Below, piece by piece: positions 63,454 to 64,000 of a stretch of DNA of 64,000 bases; position 1 is the stretch's first letter, and each line of letters starts with the position of its first letter. The translations under genes were made by a program, and so were the position numbers. Under the pieces are notes generated by a model. It was not told the DNA's origin. It saw nothing but the letters and a program-made list of their open reading frames with translations, and made no database searches. The stretch spans positions 611,557-675,556 of the forward strand of contig NZ_SLYD01000002.1 of the NCBI RefSeq assembly GCF_004340945.1. Reading direction: 5' to 3'. This DNA comes from Sphingomonas sp. PP-F2F-A104-K0414. Lineage in GTDB: Bacteria > Pseudomonadota > Alphaproteobacteria > Sphingomonadales > Sphingomonadaceae.

Positions 63454-63684
63454 ATGCCGTTCAGCACCTTCGATTTAATCTTATGCGCCTGCATGCTGGT
63501 CACCCTAGTTATCGCCGGTTCGTGGTTGCTAATCGTCGGCAAGCGATTGGAAGGTATCGAGCGGAACAAATCCTCGCGACGGCGTCAGGAATATTTTCAT
63601 AACGGGGGACTTGTTCGAGCGCTGATGGCGCGGTGGAGCCGGCAGGCACGCCTTACAGATAGAACCGACAGGCCTCTCGATTGA
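63454..63684 (+). CDS. Small membrane-anchored protein
   Basis: A 76-residue protein: one N-terminal membrane helix (LILCACMLVTLVIAGSWLLI) and a basic cytoplasmic tail (RRRQEYFHNGG...). Plausible gene, no strong ribosome site and no known family. Confidence 0.45.
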   Translation: MPFSTFDLILCACMLVTLVIAGSWLLIVGKRLEGIERNKSSRRRQEYFHNGGLVRALMARWSRQARLTDRTDRPLD

Positions 63685-64000
63685 GTTGCCTGAATCGGCT
63701 GGCCGCGCGTAGGCTTCGCGAATGTTGAACGAGTGGAGCGATCGCGACCCGCACCGGCCGCGCCGCGAACTGCCGGTCAAACGCTGGCAGTGGCTATGGG
63801 TGCCGGTGGCGATCACGAGGCTGTTCGCGTTCGGCTGACTGTCGTTCCGATGATGAGCGACCGCGCCATGATGGTGAAGGCCGGCGAGATCCTCGCGGAG
63901 CATGGTGACGTGACCCCCGCCTTTCATCCAGCGGCAACCAGAGACCGACCGTTGTTGTCGCGCAGGAGCGCGGGTGAAGCAACGGTGGGGTTTAAACCCC
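63685..64000. other. Window end, no firm gene
   Basis: A 38-codon frame from about 63722 (MLNEWSDRDPHRPRREL...) is followed by protein-like pieces without a start near 63838-64000. They may be remains of a larger gene or continue outside the window. Confidence 0.3.

Noticed and set aside
1..64000. tRNA, rRNA or CRISPR array
   Set aside because: Scanning by eye found no cloverleaf-like sequence with a CCA end, no rRNA stretch and no regularly spaced short direct repeats.

Overview
The window is GC-rich DNA whose gene content points to an alphaproteobacterium of the Sphingomonas group. The evidence is many large TonB-dependent receptors, a Fec-type sigma/anti-sigma pair, fasciclin proteins, a CrtI-type carotenoid desaturase, stress proteins of the YciF, GlsB and GS17M kinds, and an isoquinoline-oxidoreductase-type molybdoenzyme. 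I see no tRNA, rRNA, CRISPR array or complete insertion sequence. All assignments come from reading the sequence and translations; no database search was run.

Layout. 0-5.6 kb: a secreted Cys-pair protein, a GS17M-like stress protein, an MgtA-type P-type ATPase that appears to start at CTG, an LPG-synthase-type membrane protein and a beta-lactamase-fold hydrolase. 5.6-8.5 kb: an orphan 432-aa gene in AT-richer, gene-poor DNA. 8.5-11.1 kb: a frameshifted zinc alcohol dehydrogenase and a YciF-like stress cluster. 11.2-18.9 kb: formamidase-like protein, a periplasmic molybdenum hydroxylase operon (cytochrome c, 2Fe-2S subunit, Mo subunit), PiuC and phosphatidylserine decarboxylase. 19-28.2 kb: HNH protein, stress proteins, a small lysis-like cassette, a PAS-LuxR regulator, a phosphatase operon, a GGDEF-EAL protein and a TonB-domain protein. 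28.6-30.2 kb: two gene ruins, PhoD phosphatase and a TonB receptor, joined head to head. 30.4-40 kb: rlmJ, a NepI-like exporter, cupin, LysR, psiE, and a CrtI-like desaturase flanked by two fasciclin genes.

The most interesting block is 40.1-58.7 kb. A TonB receptor followed by a secreted phospholipase C lies under a clear Pho-box-like repeat (44703-44720). Next come a DeoR regulator, a DUF5690 transporter and an alkaline phosphatase. A second TonB receptor, a PI-PLC-like enzyme and a class A acid phosphatase form an operon under a second Pho-box-like repeat (48316-48333). Directly beside it, a Fec-type sigma factor, FecR and an STN-domain TonB receptor precede a secreted NPP1/NLP-family cytolysin-like protein. 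Read together this looks like a system to attack membrane phospholipids or phosphosphingolipids, strip their phosphate and import the products, perhaps on plant material.

58.7-64 kb is decayed or small-gene DNA: a broken epimerase, an RMF-like protein, a PilZ protein, a HIRAN gene with an in-frame amber codon, and five copies of a short tail motif (consensus about HA-F/L-YP-x-EE) spaced through 1.6 kb.
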